A stretch of DNA of 64,000 nt from Spirosoma taeanense. Lineage in GTDB: Bacteria; Bacteroidota; Bacteroidia; Cytophagales; Spirosomataceae. The stretch is taken from contig NZ_CP053435.1 in the NCBI RefSeq assembly GCF_013127955.1, positions 4,464,001-4,528,000 on the forward strand, read 5' to 3'. The position numbers and the translations under genes were made by a program. Position 1 is the stretch's first letter. Each line of letters begins with the position of its first letter. Below the pieces are notes generated by a model. It did no database searches. It saw only the letters and a list, made by a program, of their open reading frames with translations, and was not told the origin of the DNA. This document shows positions 1 through 7,816 of this stretch, one piece after another.

Positions 1-1
1 T

Positions 2-106
2 CCAATTATCCTGATCTTTGCCTTCACGGCTTTGTGGTTCTGGGCAGGTAATCGCAAAACAGGTCATGTTGACGAGACACTGGTAGCAGAACAGCCGCAA
101 CTGTAA
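2..106 (+). CDS. C-terminal end of a membrane protein (partial)
   Basis: An open frame enters from the left edge and stops at TAA 104-106. It encodes 34 residues: a hydrophobic stretch (PIILIFAFTALWFWAG), then a short polar tail. This fits the last transmembrane helix and cytoplasmic tail of a multi-pass membrane protein such as a transporter, but the family cannot be named from this piece. A strong hairpin terminator follows 20 bases after the stop, which supports a real gene end here. Confidence 0.6.
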   Translation, partial: PIILIFAFTALWFWAGNRKTGHVDETLVAEQPQL

Positions 107-126
107 ATCTGAATTAACTAAACTAG

Positions 127-168
127 AAAATTCCTGTCGTGAGTTCACGACAGGAATTTTCTTTTTGT
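127..168 (+). terminator. Rho-independent terminator after the truncated gene
   Basis: A perfect 16-bp inverted repeat (arms 127-142 and 145-160) is followed by CTTTTTG. Because the left arm starts with AAAA, it could also work on the minus strand. It lies directly after the partial gene ending at 106. Confidence 0.85.
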
Positions 169-399
169 CTTAATCAAGGCAAAAGGCTCTAAACGTAGTC
201 AACCATATGTCTGTTCTAATGATGAAGGCACCTGGTAAAAGGTGACCGGCTGGCTAGGTCGAATCGCCCTGTAAGAGTTTGAAAACGATTAATTGTAGTC
301 TCTAATGATGGTGTAGGCCGTAGTGCCGGAACTGCTTACCGAGCTCTGTTCTCTTAAACAGCTATTTCTAAATACCCGGTAAACGCTTAATTTCCGGGC

Positions 400-1914
400 A
401 TGAAAACGCTGCTCCTCCTTCTCTTGTTTATCGTTTCAATTGTCGCTTCGGCGCAAAAACAACCCGCTTTCATTAGTGACAGCCTCGACAGTTACGTAAA
501 GCGCGGTATGGCCGACTGGCAGATTCCCGGTCTGGCTATTGCGATTGTCAAAGACGGCAAAGCCGTTATATCAAAGGGCTACGGCGTACGGGAAGTTGGC
601 CAGAATGAACCGGTTGACGAGAATACGCTTTTCTTCATTGCTACTAACTCCAAACTCTTCACCGGATCGGCGATGGCGAGGCTTGAAGACGAGAAAAAGC
701 TGTCGCTGAACGATAAGGTCACGAAATACCTGCCCGATTACAAACTCTACGATCCGGCAGCCACGCAGCTGGTAACCGTTCGCGATCTGCTCTGCCACCG
801 GCTGGGCACCAAGACGTTCCAGGGTGATTTTACGTTCTGGGACTCAAACCTATCCAGAGCCGAGATCGTCCGACGGATGCGTCTGCTGAAGCCAGAAGGC
901 CAGTTTCGGCAGGATTACGGCTACTGCAACTCCGGTTTCGTGACGGCTGGCGAAGTTCTCCAGAAAGTGACCGGCCAAACGTGGGAGCAGTACATAGAAA
1001 GCAACATTGTGAAGCCGCTGGGCATGACCAATACGTATATGCTGACGGCTGGGGCTGAAAATCGCCCCAACATTGCCCGCCCTTACACGACCAGCTTTGG
1101 CAGCCTGACGCGCATTCCCTACGACAATATTGATAATATGGCCCCCGCTGGCAGTATCGTCTCGTGCGTCAAAGACCTCAGCAAGTGGCTCCTGATGCAG
1201 CTGGACAGCGGCCGGTTCGAGGGGAAACGCGTATTGCCCTGGCCGGTTATCCAGAAAACCCGCGATGCCAATACCTTGCTGGGGAGCCGTAAATCGAGTG
1301 TTTTCCCGACGCATGTCCGGGCCTACGGCTTAGGCGTGTTGATGACCGATTACAACGGGCGCGAGGTATACTGGCACACGGGCGGAGCCTTTGGCTTTGT
1401 CACCAACACCTGCTTTGTACCGGAAGAGAAGCTAGCCATTACCATTTTGACCAATCAGGATAACCAAAGCTTTTTTGAAGCCTTGCGGTATCAGATTCTG
1501 GATGCCTATCTGGGCGTTCCGTACACCAACCGTAGCCAGTTTTTTCTGACGGGTGCCAGGCGGGACGATGCGCAGCAACAGCAGGAACTCAAAGCTCTGG
1601 CTGAACGGGTAGCCAGGAAAGCCAAACCCGAACTCCCCTTAGCAGCTTATACGGGTACGTATCGGCATGAGCTATACGGCACCATTTCGATCCAGCCGGA
1701 TGGAACAGGCCTCAAAGTTTCTTTTCAGAATCATCCCAACCTGTCGGCCCGGCTGGATCACATGGACGATAACACCTTCCGGCTTACGTATTCCAATCAG
1801 GCGTTTGGCGTTTTTCCGGCGAAGTTTTCAACGAAAGGCAGTACGGCGGAGAGCGTCGTGATTAAGGCCAGCGACTTTGTGGAATACGACCCATACGTAT
1901 TCGTCAAGTTATAA
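400..1914 (+). CDS. Beta-lactamase-family serine hydrolase (class C/esterase type), exported, with Thr at the nucleophile position
   Basis: This 504-residue protein has a clear signal peptide (hydrophobic residues 4-17, ending ASAQ). Residues about 28-380 match the beta-lactamase/penicillin-binding-protein-like hydrolase family. The Tyr motif is Y175-C-N177, the third motif is H326-T-G-G329, and the usual LLCHRLG segment is near 131. A C-terminal lipocalin-like tail (about 410-504) is common in Bacteroidota members. The family's SxxK nucleophile motif reads T82-N-S-K85 (codons ACT AAC TCC AAA), so the catalytic Ser is replaced by Thr. Known members hydrolyse esters, amides or D-amino-acid peptides in the periplasm; the substrate here is unknown. 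Whether Thr is active cannot be told from sequence. Confidence 0.9.
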   Translation: MKTLLLLLLFIVSIVASAQKQPAFISDSLDSYVKRGMADWQIPGLAIAIVKDGKAVISKGYGVREVGQNEPVDENTLFFIATNSKLFTGSAMARLEDEKKLSLNDKVTKYLPDYKLYDPAATQLVTVRDLLCHRLGTKTFQGDFTFWDSNLSRAEIVRRMRLLKPEGQFRQDYGYCNSGFVTAGEVLQKVTGQTWEQYIESNIVKPLGMTNTYMLTAGAENRPNIARPYTTSFGSLTRIPYDNIDNMAPAGSIVSCVKDLSKWLLMQLDSGRFEGKRVLPWPVIQKTRDANTLLGSRKSSVFPTHVRAYGLGVLMTDYNGREVYWHTGGAFGFVTNTCFVPEEKLAITILTNQDNQSFFEALRYQILDAYLGVPYTNRSQFFLTGARRDDAQQQQELKALAERVARKAKPELPLAAYTGTYRHELYGTISIQPDGTGLKVSFQNHPNLSARLDHMDDNTFRLTYSNQAFGVFPAKFSTKGSTAESVVIKASDFVEYDPYVFVKL

Positions 1915-1927
1915 GCCACCTGTTGAC

Positions 1928-2653
1928 ATGCAGCCTACCCTGACAAATCTGACAACGGCCCCTCCCCTCTGGCTCGCGATTGCCTTTGCCTTAACAACCG
2001 CTGTTACGTTATGGGGGTTTGTCCGGGCTGTTCGCGTGGGGACTCCCAGGCTCACCACCGCTGTTTTTTTGGGTCTGCTTAGCTGGCTGGCGCTGCTGGG
2101 TTTGCTGGCTAGCCAGGACTTTTTCACAAAGCTGGACGTCTTTCCACCCCGGCTGGTTGTAGCAGTGCTGCCCAACCTGTTGCTGATTCTGGCCCTGTTC
2201 GTTACAAAAGGTGGCCGCCGGTTTGTGGATGCGCTGCCGCTATCGACCCTTACATACCTGAACATGGTTCGCATACCGGTCGAGCTGGTGCTTTACGGTT
2301 TGGCGGTACATCGGCAGATTCCCGAACTCATGACGTTCGATGGGCGCAATTTTGATATTCTGGCGGGGCTGACGGCACCGCTCATTGCTTATTTCACCCT
2401 GGGTCGGCCGGTGCTCTCTATGCGCTGGCTATTGGTCTGGCACAGTGCTGCCCTGCTGTTGTTAGTCAATATTGTTACGCTGGCAGTGCTGTCGGCCCCG
2501 TCGCCGTTTCAGCAACTGGCTTTTGACCAGCCGAATGTGGCCGTGCTGAAGTTTCCGTTCATCTGGCTGCCCGGCTTCATTGTTCCAATCGTCCTGCTGG
2601 GGCATTTGATTGCCATACGACGGCTCAGTACAACCACTTCACGGCCTTTTTGA
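1928..2653 (+). CDS. Multi-pass membrane protein of unknown function
   Basis: This 241-residue protein has about six or seven hydrophobic segments, spaced like an integral inner-membrane protein (for example around LWLAIAFALTTAV, LVVAVLPNLLLILALF, LLVWHSAALLLLVNIVTLAVL and FIVPIVLLGHLI). I recognise no family. An earlier in-frame ATG at 1877 lies inside the preceding hydrolase gene. ATG 1928, 13 bases after that gene's stop, is preferred. Its 3' end overlaps the convergent reductase gene by 29 bases. Confidence 0.7.
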   Translation: MQPTLTNLTTAPPLWLAIAFALTTAVTLWGFVRAVRVGTPRLTTAVFLGLLSWLALLGLLASQDFFTKLDVFPPRLVVAVLPNLLLILALFVTKGGRRFVDALPLSTLTYLNMVRIPVELVLYGLAVHRQIPELMTFDGRNFDILAGLTAPLIAYFTLGRPVLSMRWLLVWHSAALLLLVNIVTLAVLSAPSPFQQLAFDQPNVAVLKFPFIWLPGFIVPIVLLGHLIAIRRLSTTTSRPF

Positions 2654-4097
2654 CTATGCCCGGCAGATTGTCCGATATGTGATCTACCCAGACCGATTTG
2701 TTAACGCGGCTGGCCGTTGGATAGGGGTAAATCTTGTTAAAGAAATCGCCCGCCGTTAGCTTGTGCTGAATGGCCAGAATCAACTCCTGCACCAGCTCGC
2801 CCGCGTTCGGCGCGATGATGGTGCCGCCCAGAATTTTTGTCCCGAACGGATTGATTCCTTTCGGTTCGGTGAACAGAATCATCCGGGCGTATTCATAGTC
2901 TTCAATGATGGCCCGGTCGTCGTGGGCAAAGTCATACTCCAGTCGCTCGTAGCCGATGCTGCGTTTCTTTAGCTCATCGTCCAGCAGCCCGAACGTTGCG
3001 ACTTCAGGATCGGTGAAGGTGACCCAGGAGAAATAATCGTAGGTCAGTTTTTTGTCCAGCACCCGGCCGGGCGTAATCAGATTGCTGATCAGGGTCGAAA
3101 CATGCAGTTCGGCCGCGTGAGAAAACAGGCGCTGACCGGCTGGCGCACCGGCTGCCGCGTCGCCCGCAGCAAAAACGTGGGTGTTGGTGGTTTGCAGATA
3201 ATCATTCAGCTTAAGCCGGCCTTGGTCATCCAGGTCAATACCGGCAGCCGCCAGGTTCAGGTCATCGTAGTTGAAGGTTCGGCCAATAGCGACCAGCACT
3301 ACGTCGAACTGAACGAGTTCTACCCTACCCTCAGCGGATTCGACTTCGGCGATATGGGCATCGCGAAATGCGTTGACCCGGCTTTTCAGCTTAAACTCAA
3401 TTCCTTCTTCGGCAAGACGTTTCTGGAGCAGGTCAGATACCTCGGGCAACTCCTTATCCAGAATTCGTGCTTCGCTACCAACCACCGTTACCTGGCTGCC
3501 AAAACGCTGGAAAGCCTGAGCCATTTCTATGCCAATGGGACCGGCTCCAATGACCAGCAGACGCTGTGGTAGTTGTTTGAGCGTAAAGATGTTTTCGTTG
3601 GTATAAACGTTAACCCGGTCAATCCCCTCCACGTCGAGCTGCCGGGGTTTCGATCCGGTACAGAGAATGATATTCCTGGCCGATGTCCGTTCGGGGGGTC
3701 CGCCGTTAGTCGGGCGAACTTCGATTTCCTGTTTACCGACGAATGAGGCTGTGCCCAGCGCTACGTCCAGTTTTTCGGCTTCGCGCAGGTACGCGGCATT
3801 TTCATGCGCCCGGATAATGTCCTGCCGCTCCCGTACGTACTGCATCACGGCAGCCAGGTCGGTAGCACCCTCGGCTGTCCAGCCAAACGGCTGCGTCCGA
3901 CGAGCGTTGTGCATCATCCGGCTTACGTGGATTAATGCTTTACTCGGCACACAGCCGTCGTTCAAACAGTCACCCCCAATGCGTTGGTCGTATCGGTCAA
4001 TGAGCAGGACCTCAAAGCCGAGCCGCTTCATGGCAATAGAAACACCTAAGCCAGCCGAACCGGCTCCAATGGCAATCAGATCATACTGTGATTTCAT
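2625..4097 (-). CDS. FAD-dependent pyridine nucleotide-disulfide oxidoreductase (mercuric reductase/lipoamide dehydrogenase-like)
   Basis: This 490-residue flavoprotein is of class I disulfide-reductase length. The N-terminal FAD fold has GAGSAG at residues 11-16, and the redox-active pair C44-LNDG-C49 is followed by VPSK. A second dinucleotide fold (VIGAGPIGIEMAQ) follows, then the FAD motif FAAGDAA and the C-terminal dimerisation domain. The HPTxxE signature of true lipoamide dehydrogenases and mercuric reductases is not kept: the matching place reads YPYPTASR, so the His-Glu base pair is missing. A specific substrate should therefore not be assigned. The gene starts 1 base inside the stop of the upstream WHy-domain gene (TAATG overlap), so the two are translationally coupled. 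Confidence 0.9.
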   Translation of the reverse strand: MKSQYDLIAIGAGSAGLGVSIAMKRLGFEVLLIDRYDQRIGGDCLNDGCVPSKALIHVSRMMHNARRTQPFGWTAEGATDLAAVMQYVRERQDIIRAHENAAYLREAEKLDVALGTASFVGKQEIEVRPTNGGPPERTSARNIILCTGSKPRQLDVEGIDRVNVYTNENIFTLKQLPQRLLVIGAGPIGIEMAQAFQRFGSQVTVVGSEARILDKELPEVSDLLQKRLAEEGIEFKLKSRVNAFRDAHIAEVESAEGRVELVQFDVVLVAIGRTFNYDDLNLAAAGIDLDDQGRLKLNDYLQTTNTHVFAAGDAAAGAPAGQRLFSHAAELHVSTLISNLITPGRVLDKKLTYDYFSWVTFTDPEVATFGLLDDELKKRSIGYERLEYDFAHDDRAIIEDYEYARMILFTEPKGINPFGTKILGGTIIAPNAGELVQELILAIQHKLTAGDFFNKIYPYPTASRVNKSVWVDHISDNLPGIVKKAVKWLY

Positions 4098-5005
4098 TAA
4101 TCTTTTTTGAAGTCGGCAAGCGTGCCCCGAATGGTGGTGTTGAATTTACTATTATTAAGCATTACGCTCCCGCTTTTATCGATAAGTTTACTAGTCATGG
4201 TTACCAGAAAAGGGGTGTCTTTTTTATCGAACAACATTTTCGGCAACAATTCCAGCGTCTGGCCCGGCTTGATCGTGATAGGATATACCACGGGCGTAGT
4301 GGCCTGCTTTTTGATAACGATGGGCTCTGGCTGATACCCTTCCGCAATTTCTTTGCCGTTAATCGATACCGTATAACGCGTGTCCGTAAAACTGAAGTCG
4401 AACTTGTTTTTATTGACGATGTTCACTTTAGCCGCTACGTCGGTTCGCTTTAAGCCCAGTTTGCCGAAATCAATGTCTTCGACTTTTATCTTCGGAATGT
4501 AAAACGTGGGTAACCGCTTTTCAAAGGTCTGGCTAAACGTACGATTGCCAAGAATGGGGACATCGAGGTCGAATGTACTCCGAACGGTATAGGTTGTACT
4601 GTCGATGCCTTTTTTATCAAGTGTTTCCAGCACCGTCGACAGTTTTTTGATCATTACCCGCATCGGCAGTGTTACGTAGGTGCTGTCGCCAGATTTTACT
4701 TCAATGGCCTTCTCGTATTTATCCTCCACGATAGGTGTATTGGCCATCAATACGGTGTAATTGAGTCGACTTGCCTTAAAGCCTACGGGTAATGGGTTGT
4801 CGATCAACATCCTGACATCCATGTCGATATAATCATCGTCGATGTTGTGGATGTCGATGGTGCTCATCTCCAGCCGTGGCTTGAGCGTGTTATCATACGG
4901 CCCACCTTCGGCTGCGGCATTGCTTTTCAGACGACTATACCAGATAAAAGCTCCGACGATTCCAATCAGCAGGAGTGTAAGCGCAATAATCCATCCCTTC
5001 TTCAT
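4097..5005 (-). CDS. LEA14/WHy-domain-like membrane-anchored protein
   Basis: This 302-residue protein has one N-terminal membrane anchor (WIIALTLLLIGIVGAFIW). The rest has two repeated beta-sandwich-like units with the pattern of the LEA type 2/WHy fold: 'DMDVRMLIDNPLPVGF', and later 'AAKVNIVNKNKFDFSF'. Each is followed by a short strand-rich half that ends in a Val/Thr-Pro segment. WHy proteins are linked to desiccation and stress tolerance, but the bacterial role is mostly unknown. It forms a two-gene operon with the downstream reductase, and is divergent from the META lipoprotein gene across 113 bases. Confidence 0.75.
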   Translation of the reverse strand: MKKGWIIALTLLLIGIVGAFIWYSRLKSNAAAEGGPYDNTLKPRLEMSTIDIHNIDDDYIDMDVRMLIDNPLPVGFKASRLNYTVLMANTPIVEDKYEKAIEVKSGDSTYVTLPMRVMIKKLSTVLETLDKKGIDSTTYTVRSTFDLDVPILGNRTFSQTFEKRLPTFYIPKIKVEDIDFGKLGLKRTDVAAKVNIVNKNKFDFSFTDTRYTVSINGKEIAEGYQPEPIVIKKQATTPVVYPITIKPGQTLELLPKMLFDKKDTPFLVTMTSKLIDKSGSVMLNNSKFNTTIRGTLADFKKD

Positions 5006-5118
5006 AACGTTTTGTTAATAAACAGATTTAACTCTTCGTCTGGTTAGACTGTTTAATACCTGCCGTAACCTCGCTAATCGTCCGGAATTGCCTAACCGCA
5101 TTCGTCAACGCCCTGCCT

Positions 5119-5928
5119 ATGCGCTTTCTCCTGTTTGGCCTCCTGCTGTTCGTTACAGCCTGCCGTCGTCCGTCGCGCCAGCTGGCCGCTACGCTTACCC
5201 CGCTCAATAAGCCAACTGAAGCGACCACCCAGACGCCAACACCCAGCCTGCCCGATTTCAGCCGTAACCTCCGGGCGGGCGATGAGCTTGTTGCGCTGGG
5301 TAACGACCCTGACTGGTCAATGACCATCAATCCAACCCAGGGACTTCGGTTTAAATCGTTCAACGGCGACAGTGTTCTATCGAATGTACCACAGCGGTTA
5401 AACGATTCCGACGGTTCTTTCCGCTTCAATGTTGACCTGAGTGACTCCGCCGGACGCATCAGAGTGCTGTTCAGACCCGACAGCTGCGTGGACAATGCGT
5501 CGGGGTATCGGTTCGATTACCGCGTGGAAGTAGACGTACACGGTAAAAGTTATCTCGGCTGTGGCGTATCGCTCCGACAGATTACTCTGCTGCAGGACAC
5601 GTGGGTGCTGACCAGTTTTCAGAATCATACCGTAACGGCTGGCGGCCCGCGGAATGAGTTGCCCCGCCTTGAAATTTCATTGACCAATCAGCGCGTAACT
5701 GGCACAACCGGCTGTAACCGGCTCAGCGGAAAGGTGCAGTCCGACAGTCGGCAAATTCGGTTTGGACCGCTGGTAACGACCAAAATGGCCTGCGCGGGCG
5801 AAACGGGTCGTTTTGAAGGCGATTTTCTGGAGGCTCTGAGCCAGCCGCTAACCTACCGTGTTGGCGAGGGCAATCTCATCTTGCTGCAGGACGGCAAACC
5901 ACTTATGACGTTCCGAAAAACCGACTGA
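5119..5928 (+). CDS. META-domain (HslJ-like) lipoprotein with an N-terminal COG3650-like domain
   Basis: This 269-residue protein starts with a lipoprotein signal (LLFVTAC, lipobox Cys 15). Residues about 55-150 (GNDPDWSMTI and following) resemble the domain often found before META domains in Bacteroidota envelope proteins. Residues about 155-269 form a META/HslJ domain with the marks WVLTSF, GTTGCNRLSG, MAC and a C-terminal LILLQDGKPLMTF. HslJ-type proteins are envelope stress-related, and their biochemical role is unsettled. It is a single-gene unit divergent from the WHy protein. Confidence 0.85.
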   Translation: MRFLLFGLLLFVTACRRPSRQLAATLTPLNKPTEATTQTPTPSLPDFSRNLRAGDELVALGNDPDWSMTINPTQGLRFKSFNGDSVLSNVPQRLNDSDGSFRFNVDLSDSAGRIRVLFRPDSCVDNASGYRFDYRVEVDVHGKSYLGCGVSLRQITLLQDTWVLTSFQNHTVTAGGPRNELPRLEISLTNQRVTGTTGCNRLSGKVQSDSRQIRFGPLVTTKMACAGETGRFEGDFLEALSQPLTYRVGEGNLILLQDGKPLMTFRKTD

Positions 5929-6079
5929 TGATCGGGGGTAGCCAGTAATCCAAAGGCTGACTCAAAGAAGCTTTGGACACGGCGTCGCAATGCACAGATA
6001 AATAAGTTAGCCGCAAGTATAAAAACCATCGCTTATGGTCTTTTAGCAGCAGTTGCCGATTTCAAATCAGGTGCTGCCT

Positions 6080-7729
6080 ATGCGTTACCGTTCTGCTCTC
6101 TTTTTACTGCTGTTAGCCGTTGCCGGACTGGCCTCGGGCTGGCTTCCCCTTTCTGAAGATTTAGCCCCGGCTCCCGACCGCCCCAACATTCTCTGGATTT
6201 CCTGCGAAGATATGTCGCCCCGGTTGGCGAGTTATGGCGATTCAACCATCAGCACGCCCAATATCAGTCGGCTGGCGCGGGAGGGTGTTCGCTACACAAA
6301 CGTCTTCTGCACGGCCGGTGTATGTGCACCAAGCCGCAACGCCATCATTACGGGCATGTACCAGACCAGCACCGGCGGTCACAATATGCGCACGCTCAAC
6401 AACACCTATCCCGAAAAAACTGGCCTGCCAAAGGAATACTCTATTGTGATGCCGCCTGATGTAAAAGCGTTTCCAGAATATTTGCGGGCGGCCGGGTATT
6501 ATACCACCAATAACGACAAAACCGATTACCAGTTTGAAGCGCCCCCAACGGTCTGGGACGAAGTCAGCAAAAAGGCGCACTGGCGCAATCGCAGCCCGGA
6601 CCAACCGTTTTTTGCGGTATTCAACAGCGTCGTTACGCATGAATCGCAGGTATGGATGCGGAAAGACCTACCGCTTCGGGCTAATCCGGCTCAGCTACAT
6701 GTACCGCCTTATTATCCGGATACGAAGACCGTTCGGCAGGATATGGCCCGGTTTTACAGCAACATTCGGGATATGGACGATTGGGTGGGCCAGCTGCTCG
6801 ACGAGCTGGAAGCGGATGGCCAGCTTGATAAAACGATCATTTTCTTCTGGTCCGACCACGGCGATGGCCTTCCGTTCGTCAAACGTGAGATCTATGACCG
6901 GGGTCTGCGGGTGCCGCTGCTTGTGCGGTTTCCAGACGGCCGTTTTGCCGGAACCACCCGCGAGGAACTTGTTTCGATGATCGACCTTGCTCCAGCCGTC
7001 CTGACGCTGGCCGGTATCAAGCCGCCGGATTATATGCAGGGAAACGCTTTTCTAAACCTAAAAACGGGAAAGCGGCCCGCCAGTATTCAGCCGCATCGGT
7101 ACGTCTTTGCGGCCCGCGACCGGCTGGATTCAGAGTACGACCGCGTGCGGACGGTTCATGACGGACGCTACCAGTACATCCGTAATTTCTTTCCTCAGAA
7201 ACCGCTTTACATGGATATTGACTACCGAAAACAACAGCCGATGATGGCCGAGCTGTTACGGTTACGCGATGCGGGGGCTCTCAACCCGACGCAGATGTTG
7301 TGGTTCCAGAAAACCAAACCCGTTGAGGAATTATACGACCTGAAAACCGACCCGTATGAATTAACCAACCTCGCGACGCAGCCTGCATATAGCCAGCATT
7401 TACGCCGGTTGCGGCAGGAAATGGATCGCTGGCTGACTGACACTAAAGACCTGGGGGCCATTCCGGAGAAGGAACTTGTGCGGCAGTGGTGGCACGGGCA
7501 GGATACACCGCCGACAACCGCGTCTCCACAAATGATTTGGTCGGGCAATAAACTAACGCTGAGCTGTTCGACGCCAGGGGCTTCTCTAGCGTATAAACCA
7601 GCAGGTGCCGGTTCAGGCTGGCGGGTCTATACCGGTCCCGTTACCTTGCCACCGGGCCAGAGCATTACGGCTGTAGCCATGCGCATCGGCTACCAGAAAA
7701 GTTCTGAAGTAAGCTCTACCAGTAAGTGA
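6080..7729 (+). CDS. Family S1 sulfatase (exported) with C-terminal CHB_HEX-type domain
   Basis: This 549-residue protein hydrolyses sulfate esters. The N-terminal metal-site segment (PNILWISCEDMSP) is present. The formylglycine motif is C82-A-P-S-R86, so activation by a formylglycine-generating enzyme is required. A later metal/active-site region is FFWSDHGDG. The last ~70 residues (from about SPQMIWSG) resemble the C-terminal domain of chitobiase/hexosaminidases. A signal peptide is present. A TTG at 6053 would add nine residues with no signal-peptide character, so ATG 6080 is chosen. It lies head-to-tail against the GH106-type gene and, with the GH35-type gene, suggests a sulfated polysaccharide as target. 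Confidence 0.92.
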   Translation: MRYRSALFLLLLAVAGLASGWLPLSEDLAPAPDRPNILWISCEDMSPRLASYGDSTISTPNISRLAREGVRYTNVFCTAGVCAPSRNAIITGMYQTSTGGHNMRTLNNTYPEKTGLPKEYSIVMPPDVKAFPEYLRAAGYYTTNNDKTDYQFEAPPTVWDEVSKKAHWRNRSPDQPFFAVFNSVVTHESQVWMRKDLPLRANPAQLHVPPYYPDTKTVRQDMARFYSNIRDMDDWVGQLLDELEADGQLDKTIIFFWSDHGDGLPFVKREIYDRGLRVPLLVRFPDGRFAGTTREELVSMIDLAPAVLTLAGIKPPDYMQGNAFLNLKTGKRPASIQPHRYVFAARDRLDSEYDRVRTVHDGRYQYIRNFFPQKPLYMDIDYRKQQPMMAELLRLRDAGALNPTQMLWFQKTKPVEELYDLKTDPYELTNLATQPAYSQHLRRLRQEMDRWLTDTKDLGAIPEKELVRQWWHGQDTPPTTASPQMIWSGNKLTLSCSTPGASLAYKPAGAGSGWRVYTGPVTLPPGQSITAVAMRIGYQKSSEVSSTSK

Positions 7730-7756
7730 GCCTTGATCTTCAGCGCTACATCGAAA

Positions 7757-7797
7757 GCCCGGCTGCAATACGTGAGAAAAGCATATTACAGCCGGGC
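7757..7797. terminator. Bidirectional hairpin between convergent sulfatase and GH106-type genes
   Basis: The arms GCCCGGCTG (7757-7765) and CAGCCGGGC (7789-7797) pair perfectly, and the stem extends inward with one mismatch. It sits between two stop codons of convergent genes (7729 and 7817). Confidence 0.6.
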
Positions 7798-7816
7798 GGC
7801 AGGCAATTTACGGTAA

